Notes: generated by a model not told the origin, from the letters alone. Counted from the stretch's first letter, positions 45,033-52,894 are shown. The stretch is DNA of 64,000 nucleotides from Phocicoccus schoeneichii (GCF_014635565.1 NZ_BMDB01000004.1:124001-188000), one strand, 5' to 3'. Numbers and translations: made by a program.

Positions 45033-45129
45033 CATGCGCATTCACAAAAAAAGAGTGTGTTTTTATCTTGTTCGAGTGGACGGAAAGCGTGATTATAATG
45101 GAAACGTCATGTCTAATTTTAGATTTAAG

Positions 45130-45743
45130 AAACCACGTGACGTTTAGAAGTTAATCGAGGCGTGGAATTCTTGTTTGATAAAAACCACGTCCCGATTAGA
45201 AGTTAATCAAGGCGCGGAATTCTTGTTTGATGAAAACTACGTCCTGATTAGAAGTTAATCGAGGCGTGGAATCCTTGTTTGATAAAAACTACGCCCCGAT
45301 TAGAGGTTAATCGAGGCGTGGAATTCTTGTTTGATGAAAACTACGTCCTGATTAGAGGTTAATCAAGGCGTGGAATTCTTGTTTGATAAAAACCACGTCC
45401 CGATTAGACGTTAATCAAGGCGTGGAATCCTTGTTTGATGAAAACTACGTCCTGATTAGAGATTAATCAAGGCGTGGAATCCTTGTTTGATAAAAACTAC
45501 GCCCCGATTAGAGGTTAATCAAGGCGTGGAATTCTTGTTTGATAAAAACCACGTCCTGATTAGAGGTTAATCAAGTCGTGGAATCCTTGTTAGATAAAAA
45601 CTACGCCCCGATTAGAGGTTAATCAAGGCGTGGAATCCTTGTTAGATAAAAACTACGCCCCGATTAGAAGTTAATCAAGGCGTGGAATCCTTGTTTGATA
45701 AAAACTACGCCCCGATTAGAAGTTAATCAAGACGTGGAATCCC
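45130..45743. repeat. 52-bp tandem repeat array (11 full units plus partial ends)
   Basis: Units start at 45150 and every exact 52 bp after that, to 45722. The twelfth is partial, and a degenerate partial unit precedes the first (45130-45149). Each unit runs GTTAATC[A/G]AGGCGTGG, about 20 bp of TTCTTGTTTGATAAAAA-type sequence, then C[C/T]ACG[T/C]CC[C/T]GATTAGA. The left part (TAATCxAGGCGTGG) and right part (CxACGxCCxGATTA) are near-complementary, so every unit can fold as a hairpin. Units differ by a few point changes. There are no spacers and no ORF; 52 is not a multiple of 3. It lies between the NRDE and lipoprotein terminators. Confidence 0.92.
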
Positions 45744-45767
45744 TTCTAGTTAGGAAAATAATTCTAT

Positions 45768-45798
45768 AAAAAAAGAGCGTGCGTTTTACGCACACTCT
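45768..45798 (-). terminator. Rho-independent terminator of the first acidic lipoprotein gene
   Basis: AGAGCGTGCG (45774-45783) and CGCACACTCT (45789-45798) pair with one G-U, followed on the minus strand by a run of T residues, 11 nt after the stop. Confidence 0.85.
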
Positions 45799-45808
45799 GG
45801 TTTTTATC

Positions 45809-46828
45809 TTATAACCCTTCTGGTCTTTTAATTTTGTTTGCTGAGTGGTTTCCGTAATCTTCAAATTCTGCGTGGACTTCAATTTGGAGTGATTGACTTG
45901 CGTTTTGACCCTTAACTCTCGAAATCACGATCACGTCTTCGAGTGTATTGTCATCTTTGTCTACACTATACACAACGTTGAATTTAAGCGTGCTTAAATC
46001 CGCATTTTGATATTGGAAGTTATAGATTTCACTTAACGTTTCAGTCATTTTATTTTGTGGTCCTGAATATTCTAAGTAATAATTATCGTCATCTTCAAAC
46101 ACTTTGAAGACTTCTTTGTTATCGAAAGCTGCTGATTTAAGGTTATTTGTTAAACCATAGACTGCATGTTCTTTATCACCAAGTGATTGTTCAGTCCATG
46201 TACCATTCTGATAGGCATATGCTTTACCCTCTTCTTCATATGAGAGCATGTAGAATTCGCCCGTTTGTTTGTCTGCAATTTCAGTGTACATTTTTGCAGG
46301 TGACGATTCGTCGATCATTGACCGCGTCACAACTGCATCATAGTTTGCTGTCTCTCCATCTTTTACTCTCAAAATTAGATAGTTATTTAAAATATAGTTC
46401 GCTGCATTTGGTACTTTACCAAGAACGTCATCTACAGTTTTGCTACTTGGCTGTTTACCCTCTAACTCTTGACCGAATTCCATTGCTTTTTGTCCGAGTA
46501 ATGGTGTAGTATCATCACCAATTTTGTATTCTTTTTCAGACTCCCCTACAACTTCATCTTCAGTTGCTGAGTCATCTGACTCTGTCTCTGTCACACCTTC
46601 AGTTGTGCTGCTTGATTCTTCTGAATCATCCGCTTCAACATCACTTTCAGTCGTACGACTTGAGTCATCTGTCTCTTCTTCCTCATCATCTTTATTCTCA
46701 GTTTCAGCTGTCGCTTCTTCAGTTTTATTGTCATCTTTAATGTCCGCGGACTCTTCATCCGACTTATCTCCACAGGCTGCCAGTGTGATCGATAGTAATA
46801 GTACGACTAAAAGTTTTAAATACTTCAT
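45809..46828 (-). CDS. Acidic-linker lipoprotein, paralogue 1
   Basis: A 339-residue predicted lipoprotein. The signal peptide ends LLLSITLAAC (Cys near 19). A low-complexity linker of about 75 residues made almost wholly of Asp, Glu, Ser, Thr and Ala follows, then a folded domain of about 240 residues starting near KEYKIGDDTTPLLG. That domain has repeated Tyr-rich strands (AYAYQNGTWTEQ, YYLEYSGPQNKMTE), resembling LolA/LppX-like or DUF6612-type lipoproteins; I could not confirm this. It is about two-thirds identical by eye to the next gene, so the two arose by tandem duplication, with the linker the most diverged part. Confidence 0.82.
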   Translation of the reverse strand: MKYLKLLVVLLLSITLAACGDKSDEESADIKDDNKTEEATAETENKDDEEEETDDSSRTTESDVEADDSEESSSTTEGVTETESDDSATEDEVVGESEKEYKIGDDTTPLLGQKAMEFGQELEGKQPSSKTVDDVLGKVPNAANYILNNYLILRVKDGETANYDAVVTRSMIDESSPAKMYTEIADKQTGEFYMLSYEEEGKAYAYQNGTWTEQSLGDKEHAVYGLTNNLKSAAFDNKEVFKVFEDDDNYYLEYSGPQNKMTETLSEIYNFQYQNADLSTLKFNVVYSVDKDDNTLEDVIVISRVKGQNASQSLQIEVHAEFEDYGNHSANKIKRPEGL

Positions 46829-46892
46829 ATTTTTTCACTCCTGTTTATAAATATAATTATTAATTTATTCCCTACTAGATAAAGAACGAAAC

Positions 46893-46918
46893 AAAAAAGT
46901 GTGCAAATTTTGCACACT
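46893..46918 (-). terminator. Rho-independent terminator of the second acidic lipoprotein gene
   Basis: A perfect 10-bp inverted repeat AGTGTGCAAA / TTTGCACACT is followed on the minus strand by TTTTTGTTTCG, 11 nt after the stop. Confidence 0.88.
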
Positions 46919-46929
46919 CTAAGTAAAAG

Positions 46930-47967
46930 TTATAATCCTTGTGGTTTCGTAATCTTACTTGCAGGGTGATTTCCATAATCATCAAACTCTACGTGTACTT
47001 CAATTTGTAGAGTTTCATTCGGATTTTGCCCCTTCACTCTTGAGACGAAAATAAAATCGTCTAGTGTTTTATCTTCTTTGTCGAAGCTATAAAGCACATT
47101 ATATTTAAGTGTATTTAAATCCACTTTTGTATACCTTACATTGTATGAGTCACTGATTGATTTTGTGAGCTCGTTTTCAGGACCAGAGTATTCTAGATAA
47201 AACTGATCATCATCTTCAAATACTTTGAAATCGCTGTTGTTTTCATCTGCGATAGATACAAGATTCTCAGCTAGACCGTACATGACGTGGTCTTTTCCTT
47301 CAAGAGGAAACTCAACCCAAGACCCTTGATCATAAACGTAAGCTTTACCATTTTCCTCGTAGTTGAACATTCTAAATTCACCTGTGTTTTTATCAGCAAC
47401 TTCAGTATAAATCTTTGCTGGGTCCGCTTCGTCAACCATTGAACGTGTAACCGTCGCGTCATAGTTTGTCGTTGATTCATTCTTCACTCTCATAATGAGG
47501 TAGTTATTTAAAATATAGTTTGGAGAATCTGGTGCTTCTGCGATAATTTCTTGTGCTTTAAGAGAACTCTCTTCTTTCCCTTCTAATTCTTCACCAAACT
47601 CAATCGCTTTTGTTCCAAGTAATGGCGTCGTATCATCACCGATTTTGTACTCTTTCTCTGATGTACTAACTACCTCCTCCTCAGTCGCGCTATCATCAGT
47701 TTCGTTATCTGATTCAGTCGAATCGTCCGAAGAATCAGTGTCAGTGTCGGCATCGTCTGATTCTGATTCACTTTCAGTATCACCCTCTGTCGCACTATCT
47801 GAGTCGGCTGTGCCATCTGCTGCCTCAGTGTTTTCAGTTTCTGTCTCAGCCGTCTCTTCAGTTTTATTTTCATCTTTAGTATCTGCGGACTCTTCATCCG
47901 ACTTGTCTCCACATGCGGCGAGCGTAATTGATAAAAATAGTACAGCCAATAGCTTTAAGTATTTCAT
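46930..47967 (-). CDS. Acidic-linker lipoprotein, paralogue 2
   Basis: A 345-residue paralogue of the downstream gene. It shares the signal peptide and lipobox (SITLAACGDKSDEESAD), a linker of Glu, Asp, Ser and Thr (SESESDDADTDTDSSDD), and the same C-terminal domain (KEYKIGDDTTPLLG, FEDDDQFYLEYSGPENELT, SRVKGQNPNETLQIEVH). AGGAGTGA precedes the ATG. Each copy has its own terminator, so they may be transcribed separately. The linker would hold the domain away from the membrane through the cell wall; function unknown. Confidence 0.82.
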   Translation of the reverse strand: MKYLKLLAVLFLSITLAACGDKSDEESADTKDENKTEETAETETENTEAADGTADSDSATEGDTESESESDDADTDTDSSDDSTESDNETDDSATEEEVVSTSEKEYKIGDDTTPLLGTKAIEFGEELEGKEESSLKAQEIIAEAPDSPNYILNNYLIMRVKNESTTNYDATVTRSMVDEADPAKIYTEVADKNTGEFRMFNYEENGKAYVYDQGSWVEFPLEGKDHVMYGLAENLVSIADENNSDFKVFEDDDQFYLEYSGPENELTKSISDSYNVRYTKVDLNTLKYNVLYSFDKEDKTLDDFIFVSRVKGQNPNETLQIEVHVEFDDYGNHPASKITKPQGL

Positions 47968-48047
47968 ATTTTCACTCCTACTTTTAATATTTACTAAACC
48001 TATTCCCTAGAAAATCTTCAACAAACAGAAAATGATGTAAAGTTTCT

Positions 48048-48081
48048 GTAAATATAAAAAACCAAGACAAATGTCTTGGTT
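48048..48081 (-). terminator. Rho-independent terminator of the phospholipase D-family gene
   Basis: A perfect 10-bp inverted repeat AACCAAGACA / TGTCTTGGTT (48060-48069, 48072-48081) with a T-rich tract on the minus strand. The gene's stop codon lies within the hairpin. Confidence 0.85.
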
Positions 48082-49531
48082 AAAATGTGGATAGACCGAG
48101 CCCTTCTTGAATTCTGTATAGAATTGTTTTCATTATACTATCTTCAGCTTCTTCCTCATAATCGAGCGTGTAAATACCATTTTTGTTATTCCAAAGTCTA
48201 TCGTAATATTCATTCATGGAAATCATTTCTTCGCTGTCCGAATTTGACTTAACAACAAGGTCGGTTTCTAAGTTTAAATCTTTCAAGTTACGTCTTGTGA
48301 AGTTAGATGAACCCACAATCAAAGTTGAATCTTCACCATTATCATGCAGCATAAACTTTGCATGAAACTGCTCACCATGAGACTTATACCAACGAATTTC
48401 TGGAGGATTTTTATAATTCATTAACTCACTCGCCACAGGCTTGTTTGGAATACCGTTCTTCTCATTACCAAAAGCATCTTGGTTAATATCTAAAATCAGT
48501 TGCACCTGCACATCGCGATCTAACGCCTTCTTCAGTGCTTTAATAAATCCACGATCCGAAAGATAAAACACACCGATTTTAAGAGAATCCCCCGCTTCAG
48601 CTTCATTCACTGTGTCAATTAGCGCTTCTCTAATCTTACCTTCAGTGACGAGAGAAATTTCGTATTCACCTGTGTTTTTATCAGTTTCGACTTCGTACTT
48701 CTTAATTTTAGATGTATCATATCCTGAAAAATCTAAAACAGCAGTTTCACTTTTTAATAAATCGTTCAAAGTATCTCCAGAAAACCGCACTGCAATATTA
48801 GAGTGCAAGCTCGAACCATCATGTGGATTAAGTGACGCAATGACCGCTTCTTTCTCATTCATGATTGTCTTGCGGTGATTGGCTTTGAAGTTTAAGAGTC
48901 TTAAATAACTCCCAATACCCACTTTGTCATCCATCGGACGAAGTGCGTTTGGTAAAATTTTCAGACCACCTGGTTTTATCCAAGTAAGAAACATCCTGTA
49001 ATAACCACCGTATAGATAGTTAGAATCTCTTAATTTAGACAGATCCGTTTCTATAACATCAATTCCAGCATCACGTAATTTTTTGTATACGTGCGTGTCA
49101 TATGTACCATAAAAAGAGTTGATGGGATCTGTGATGACGGTAATTGGAATGTCAGACTCTTGTTTCTTTTGTACTAAACGAGCTGCAAAATCCTCAGACA
49201 AAGTTGGGAACTCAAGTGTGTCGTGATTATAGTCATCGTTAAATAAGAACATGTCGACGAGGAGAAAATCCTCAGCATGATCGATCACTTCGTACATCGT
49301 TTCAACAATTTCTTGCTCATGATGGACTGCTTTGTTTTTATCTTCATATGTCACATCATAGAGTAGGTCTAAATCATCTGTTTTAACAAAATCAGACTGA
49401 GTAGAAATCCCTTTAGGGAGTGGCTTAAAGAGCGAATAGACCCCAACGAAAAGCGGGATAGCAACGAGAATCGCCACCGCACCAACAGTCACCCTGACAA
49501 ACCTTCGCCTACGATAATTCTTTTTTGTCAT
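48080..49531 (-). CDS. Phospholipase D-superfamily protein (cardiolipin synthase-like)
   Basis: A 483-residue membrane-anchored protein. Basic residues (KKNYRRRRFVR) precede one N-terminal span (about 14-34). Two HKD-type motifs are present: NHRKTIMNEKEAVIASLNPHDGSS near residue 226, where Glu stands in for the usual Asp, and FHAKFMLHDNGEDSTLIVGSSNF near residue 392, which is complete. It is likely a phospholipid transferase or phospholipase acting at the outer membrane face. It differs from the canonical two-span Cls of staphylococci. It has no operon partners. Confidence 0.87.
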   Translation of the reverse strand: MTKKNYRRRRFVRVTVGAVAILVAIPLFVGVYSLFKPLPKGISTQSDFVKTDDLDLLYDVTYEDKNKAVHHEQEIVETMYEVIDHAEDFLLVDMFLFNDDYNHDTLEFPTLSEDFAARLVQKKQESDIPITVITDPINSFYGTYDTHVYKKLRDAGIDVIETDLSKLRDSNYLYGGYYRMFLTWIKPGGLKILPNALRPMDDKVGIGSYLRLLNFKANHRKTIMNEKEAVIASLNPHDGSSLHSNIAVRFSGDTLNDLLKSETAVLDFSGYDTSKIKKYEVETDKNTGEYEISLVTEGKIREALIDTVNEAEAGDSLKIGVFYLSDRGFIKALKKALDRDVQVQLILDINQDAFGNEKNGIPNKPVASELMNYKNPPEIRWYKSHGEQFHAKFMLHDNGEDSTLIVGSSNFTRRNLKDLNLETDLVVKSNSDSEEMISMNEYYDRLWNNKNGIYTLDYEEEAEDSIMKTILYRIQEGLGLSTF

Positions 49532-49578
49532 AAGAACACCTCACGATACCTATTTGATTATTATTATACAGGAAATGA

Positions 49579-49866
49579 GTGAATTTACTTTTAGAAAGGA
49601 GTAAACAGATTGTAAATTATAGTTCAACAATTTTAGGAAGTTTAATTATTGTATTCACATCAGGAGTAGCGTCCATCTCAATTATTATGGTTGGTGTATT
49701 AATGTTTGTACCATGGGGCGTCTCTGCTATTTATTACTTAGAAGTGCTTGGAGTCGGAGTTGGAGATTACTGGATTTGGGCAGTTCCATGTTACCTATGT
49801 ATCGTATTCGCTATGATTTATGGAATTACAGGAATTGGTTTAGGAATGAAGAAGAAAGAAGCATAA
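49579..49866 (+). CDS. Small membrane protein (about 95 residues)
   Basis: A protein with two or three hydrophobic segments (about 18-42 and 66-88) ending GMKKKEA. The start is uncertain: GTG at 49579 has AGGA upstream, whereas a stronger AAAGGAG lies inside the frame at about 49596 but is followed only by an ATT codon. It has its own terminator. Not recognised; the last core-type gene before the accessory island. Confidence 0.65.
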   Translation: MNLLLERSKQIVNYSSTILGSLIIVFTSGVASISIIMVGVLMFVPWGVSAIYYLEVLGVGVGDYWIWAVPCYLCIVFAMIYGITGIGLGMKKKEA

Positions 49867-49924
49867 CTCTTTATAGAACTATTGGTTAGTAGTAATTTAA
49901 ACCAATAAAATAAGCTTTAATCAT

Positions 49925-49960
49925 GATAAAACCCGTATTTCATTGAAATACGGGTTTTAT
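49925..49960 (+). terminator. Rho-independent terminator
   Basis: ATAAAACCCGTATTTCA-type arms with a short loop and a T tract lie about 60 nt after the stop at 49866. Confidence 0.85.
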
Positions 49961-50017
49961 GTATGAAACTAGGAATGAAGGAAATCCTAGTTGTATTCTT
50001 AAATTGGTATATTAAAA

Positions 50018-50090
50018 GGTATTATTCACGCTTATTTTAAGGATAGTTCATGTGATTACATTAAGCAAGGGTAAAAGGGTATTATTCACG
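50018..50090. repeat. 13-bp direct repeat flanking 60 bp at the island edge
   Basis: GGTATTATTCACG occurs at 50018-50030 and again at 50078-50090. It lies where sequence turns very AT-rich. It could be a former attachment site or a simple repeat; no integrase is nearby to decide. Confidence 0.5.
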
Positions 50091-50106
50091 AATTTCTTTT
50101 CTTGCA

Positions 50107-50176
50107 GTATACACTGTAAACTCTGTATACATAATTTACATGGTTTACATCGTTTACAAGGTTTACAGGGTATACA
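50107..50176. repeat. 9-bp iterons (TTTACA family)
   Basis: TTTACA words begin at 50135, 50144, 50153 and 50162 and TATACA at 50171, an exact 9-bp phase. Outlying GTATAC and GTAAAC words lie at 50107-50130. The pattern resembles protein-binding iterons of plasmid replication or partition sites. No rep or par gene is next to it. Confidence 0.65.
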
Positions 50177-50420
50177 AGAGTCACTTTTATAATTTCATCG
50201 GTCGAGAGTGTTATAAAGATAAATACAGCAGTTTTTTCGTTCATTCTTACGCTTTAAAATGTCCTACTCTAGCATTAACACCTGAGTGTCTCTAAATGCT
50301 CTTATAATCGATTTTAAAGCGTCAATATTATTGATTTTAAACATCTAAACTTAATTCAAGTAAATTTCTTGCTAATCTATCAGAGTTTTACATAAATAGG
50401 TTAGATTAAACACTATGACA
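50177..50420. other. AT-rich non-coding stretch
   Basis: No supported ORF was seen. A degenerate relative of the 30-bp sites may begin at 50384 (AGTTTTAC...AAACAC). Otherwise only AT-rich sequence is seen. Confidence 0.4.
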
Positions 50421-50511
50421 AGCTTAAATATTTAAAAGAAAAAAGGACAGAGCAGTAAACCTACTCTATCCTAGTTATATCAATTGTTATAGCTATTTTA
50501 TCCAGTTTGTC
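50421..50511 (-). repeat. 91-bp exact direct repeat, copy 1 (contains a terminator)
   Basis: It is identical over 91 bp to 52721-52811. On the minus strand it includes a hairpin with arms AGGATAGAG / CTCTGTCCT followed by TTTTTTCTTTT, a Rho-independent terminator. Its right end (AGTTTGTC) is the first 8 bp of a 30-bp palindromic site, after which the two copies differ. Confidence 0.92.
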
Positions 50512-50533
50512 TTAATTGCAATTATGACAAACT
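50504..50533 (-). repeat. 30-bp palindromic site A
   Basis: Begins AGTTTGTCTTAATTG and ends CAATTATGACAAACT, pairing at 14 of 15 positions with a TTGCAA centre. It starts 17 nt after the stop of the S41 remnant. No T tract follows, so it is not an ordinary terminator. Confidence 0.85.
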
Positions 50534-50549
50534 CATTAAAGGTCTATAT

Positions 50550-51014
50550 TTAATTTTTTCTATTTATCTCTTCTATAGTTTTATCAAAAGCATCTTGCTC
50601 TTCATCAATTAGTATATCTGGAGTTGTTCCATACTTTTCATTCCCAGTTCCATCAGGATTTAATCCATACAACATACTGAACCTAACTATTAGTCCACTA
50701 TTTGGGAGGCTAATTAAGATAGGATCTGCTACTCCTCCATCTCCCCCAGTATTTGTTCCAACTAATGTTGCAAAATCTGTATTTTTTGAAAACATTGCAA
50801 AATTTTCTGAAGAAGAGTATACATCTTCACTTACCAGTATCCATATCTTTCCCTGAAATAGCTTTTCATCATATTTGGGCTTAATCTTTTGAGTATCTAA
50901 TACATAGTGAGAATAATTTGAGTTTTTAGTATTAATCTCTAATGATTGTGGAAGATTACTAATTGGTTTAATTTCACCTTCATTAAACTTAGATTCTAAA
51001 ATATGATTTATACT
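50550..51014 (-). pseudogene. C-terminal remnant of an S41-family peptidase
   Basis: About 154 codons without a start. FQGKIWILVSEDVYSSSENF holds the S41 catalytic serine region, followed by LVGTNTGGDGGVADPI and a C-terminal KYGTTPDILIDEE. The N-terminal PDZ and most of the protease domain are missing. The open frame begins directly after the stop codon of the upstream membrane gene. An ATG at 50795 could begin an 81-residue product, but it has no clear ribosome binding site. Confidence 0.75.
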
Positions 51015-51245
51015 TTACATTATTACAAAATAGCCCATGCATAAAGCTATGATTGACAGTATATAATGAAGTGCTTGCAACCATTCTTTATTCTTTATGC
51101 CTACAATTACATTTAAGCTTCCAACAACTATAACCGCTGCAACACTTATCAACCATGTAAACATTCCTCTTACAAATATAAACTCAAAAACTGCTAATAC
51201 ACCTACGATTAAAAATGCATACTGTAAATATTTAATATTTTTCAT
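51015..51245 (-). CDS. Small three-span membrane protein
   Basis: A 76-residue protein with hydrophobic segments at about 8-26, 29-48 and 56-75. AAAGGAGAG precedes the ATG at 51245. A large inverted repeat lies in its upstream region. It is the intact gene of the second cassette-like unit; it has no site directly behind it, only the S41 remnant. Unknown function. Confidence 0.7.
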   Translation of the reverse strand: MKNIKYLQYAFLIVGVLAVFEFIFVRGMFTWLISVAAVIVVGSLNVIVGIKNKEWLQALHYILSIIALCMGYFVIM

Positions 51246-51266
51246 AATATCTCTCCTTTTACATCG

Positions 51267-51315
51267 AATATATAATTGCATATAAATCTACTTACTATGT
51301 TGCAATTATATATTC
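51267..51315. repeat. 14-bp inverted repeat upstream of the small membrane gene
   Basis: AATATATAATTGCA (51267-51280) and its exact complement (51302-51315) flank 21 bp. It lies just before the ribosome binding site of the gene starting at 51245 and shares the AATTGCA core with the 30-bp sites. Confidence 0.7.
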
Positions 51316-51341
51316 TTTATTTCTATTTATTTTTTGTATAA

Positions 51342-51371
51342 ACTTTACTCAATTACTACTATTACAAACTA
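51342..51371 (-). repeat. 30-bp palindromic site B (degenerate)
   Basis: Begins AACTTTACTCAATTA and ends CTACTATTACAAACT. The left end is the most diverged of the family, while CAATT and CAAACT are kept. It starts 16 nt after the stop of the L7/L12-like gene. Confidence 0.65.
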
Positions 51372-51386
51372 TTTTCTTATATTTAG

Positions 51387-51653
51387 TTAAAAGCTTTTTT
51401 CATCTAAATTATCAACATATTCTTTGGCTTCCTTAAGCCCCATTCCTGTTTCTTGTCTCAATCTTTTTATAGCTGGTATTTTTTTATTATCTGCTATAAG
51501 TTCTTTTAGTTCTTCATCAATGTTTACATCTTCAATTCCTAGATAGTCCATTATCTGATCTAATTTTTTATCCATATGTTTTATCTTTGCATCTGAAGGG
51601 TCGGATGAAGCTAATAATAGCACTATTATAGTTAATAATAAGCTTGTTTCCAT
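51387..51653 (-). CDS. Membrane-anchored L7/L12 C-terminal-domain-like protein
   Basis: An 88-residue protein. One N-terminal membrane segment (METSLLLTIIVLLLAS) is followed by a coil and a C-terminal ribosomal L7/L12-like fold (KIPAIKRLRQETGMGLKEAKEYVDNL), which is known as a stand-alone small domain in many Firmicutes. It is not a ribosomal component. AAAGGAGC precedes the ATG. It forms a cassette-like unit with site B behind it. Confidence 0.75.
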   Translation of the reverse strand: METSLLLTIIVLLLASSDPSDAKIKHMDKKLDQIMDYLGIEDVNIDEELKELIADNKKIPAIKRLRQETGMGLKEAKEYVDNLDEKSF

Positions 51654-51683
51654 GCGAACAAGCTCCTTTTTTATTTAAGATAG

Positions 51684-51713
51684 AGTTTTACTCAATTAGC
51701 ATTAAGTCAAACT
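51684..51713 (-). repeat. 30-bp palindromic site C
   Basis: Begins AGTTTTACTCAATTA and ends GCATTAAGTCAAACT, pairing at 11 of 15 positions. It starts 56 nt after the stop of the Ig-like lipoprotein gene. Confidence 0.8.
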
Positions 51714-51768
51714 AGACTTTTCTAGTTTAAAAGCTATTTAGTGCATTTTATAAATATATTACCTTGAT

Positions 51769-52248
51769 CTAATCAATTGTGAACTCTGCTGCTAAATTAT
51801 ATTCATCAAAATCTCCTGTGTCTCTAAAATCTAATATTTTTTTAACTATACGGTATTCACCGGTATCTAAATCTCCATAAAGCCAATTCCAATCAATTGT
51901 GAACTCTTCATTTGCCGATGGAGCTAACTCATAACCGATACCATTAAATCCGTATTCATCTATGATAATAGGTACTTGATACCAACTTCCTTTAATTTTC
52001 TTTTCAATCAGAAAGTCATCGCTATATACACATTGTTTATCAGAGTTATTCTCAAATATTACTGTCAACCCTGTTGGAGAGACACTATCTTCTTTGATAT
52101 TCATAGAAACACCATCAAAGTTATTGACTGTATCATATTGTGTAGGTTCCCAATCATTTACTGCTGTTGAATCTCCATTTCCATTGCTACAAGCAACTAA
52201 TAAAACACTTACTAGCAGTGTAAGAGCTAAAAATAGATTTTTTTTCAT
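51769..52248 (-). CDS. Lipoprotein with a bacterial Ig-like domain
   Basis: A 159-residue lipoprotein. The signal peptide ends LVSVLLVAC (Cys near 20). The mature part is one beta-rich domain: SPTGLTVIFENNSDKQCVYS, IEKKIKGSWYQVPIIIDE, WNWLYGDLDTGEYRIVKKIL, a pattern known from Bacillus and Staphylococcus Ig-like lipoproteins. The ATG at 52248 has GGAGGG 6 nt upstream; a TTG just before it is less likely. It lies close behind site D, so it is expressed from upstream DNA or from within the site region. Confidence 0.78.
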   Translation of the reverse strand: MKKNLFLALTLLVSVLLVACSNGNGDSTAVNDWEPTQYDTVNNFDGVSMNIKEDSVSPTGLTVIFENNSDKQCVYSDDFLIEKKIKGSWYQVPIIIDEYGFNGIGYELAPSANEEFTIDWNWLYGDLDTGEYRIVKKILDFRDTGDFDEYNLAAEFTID

Positions 52249-52271
52249 CAAATACCCTCCTCTTTTTTTTG

Positions 52272-52301
52272 AGTTTGTCTTAATTGCATTTTTGACAAAC
52301 T
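52272..52301 (-). repeat. 30-bp palindromic site D
   Basis: Begins AGTTTGTCTTAATTG and ends CATTTTTGACAAACT, pairing at 12 of 15 positions. It starts 35 nt after the stop of the mepB-like remnant. Confidence 0.85.
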
Positions 52302-52335
52302 CAACAATGAAATTTTTTACAAGTTTATATAAAAA

Positions 52336-52720
52336 TTAGCGAGAATATAACTCAATTATTTTTTGGTTGGTTGTTTCATCTGATTCGCTAAAATCAATAA
52401 AATATTTTTGTTGCCAGTTTTGAGTTTTCTTTGCTTGGTCACTGGCAGGTAAATCCCAACTAGGATAAACTCTGATTCCCATCTTTCCTTTACTAGAGTG
52501 AGAAGTTAGAATTTTTTTATTCAACAAAATGTCTTTTGGAAAAACAAATTGTCCTAATTTATTCTCACTTTCAAAAGTATTAATGACTAATAAATCAGGA
52601 GCAGTTTCATGACCATAAGGCTGATTTACATTATCCTGATCTTTTTCCCAAAAAGCAACGAATTGTCCAACTTTTGTAGGTGTTGCATTCGCAACTCTGA
52701 ATCGTACAGTTTTTGAATCT
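52336..52720 (-). pseudogene. 5'-truncated mepB-like gene
   Basis: The frame is open from the 91-bp repeat boundary at 52720 to the stop at 52336, about 127 codons. VRFRVANATPTKVGQFVAFW, GQFVFPKDILLNKKIL and GIRVYPSWDLPASDQAKKTQ match MepB proteins of staphylococci (the gene linked to mepRA in S. aureus). About 40-50 N-terminal codons with the start are replaced by the 91-bp repeat. An internal ATG at 52527 could give a 63-residue fragment, but this is probably not functional. Confidence 0.82.
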
Positions 52721-52811
52721 AGCTTAAATATTTAAAAGAAAAAAGGACAGAGCAGTAAACCTACTCTATCCTAGTTATATCAATTGTTATAGCTATTTTA
52801 TCCAGTTTGTC
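52721..52811 (-). repeat. 91-bp exact direct repeat, copy 2 (contains a terminator)
   Basis: Identical to 50421-50511, including the terminator hairpin. Its left edge cuts the mepB-like frame. Its right edge is the first 8 bp of site E. As a terminator it would end transcription of the monooxygenase-like gene to its right. Confidence 0.92.
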
Positions 52812-52833
52812 ATATTTGCATTTGTGACAAACT
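52804..52833 (-). repeat. 30-bp palindromic site E
   Basis: Begins AGTTTGTCATATTTG and ends CATTTGTGACAAACT, pairing at 12 of 15 positions. It starts 62 nt after the stop of the ABM gene. Confidence 0.85.
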
Positions 52834-52894
52834 GATGCTTTTTCAAATCATATTCTATTTTTCAACTATCATCTCCAAATGAAAAAATGTAAAA

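Noticed and set aside
45130-45743. CRISPR array
   Set aside because: Units are contiguous 52-bp repeats with no unique spacers, and no cas gene is nearby.
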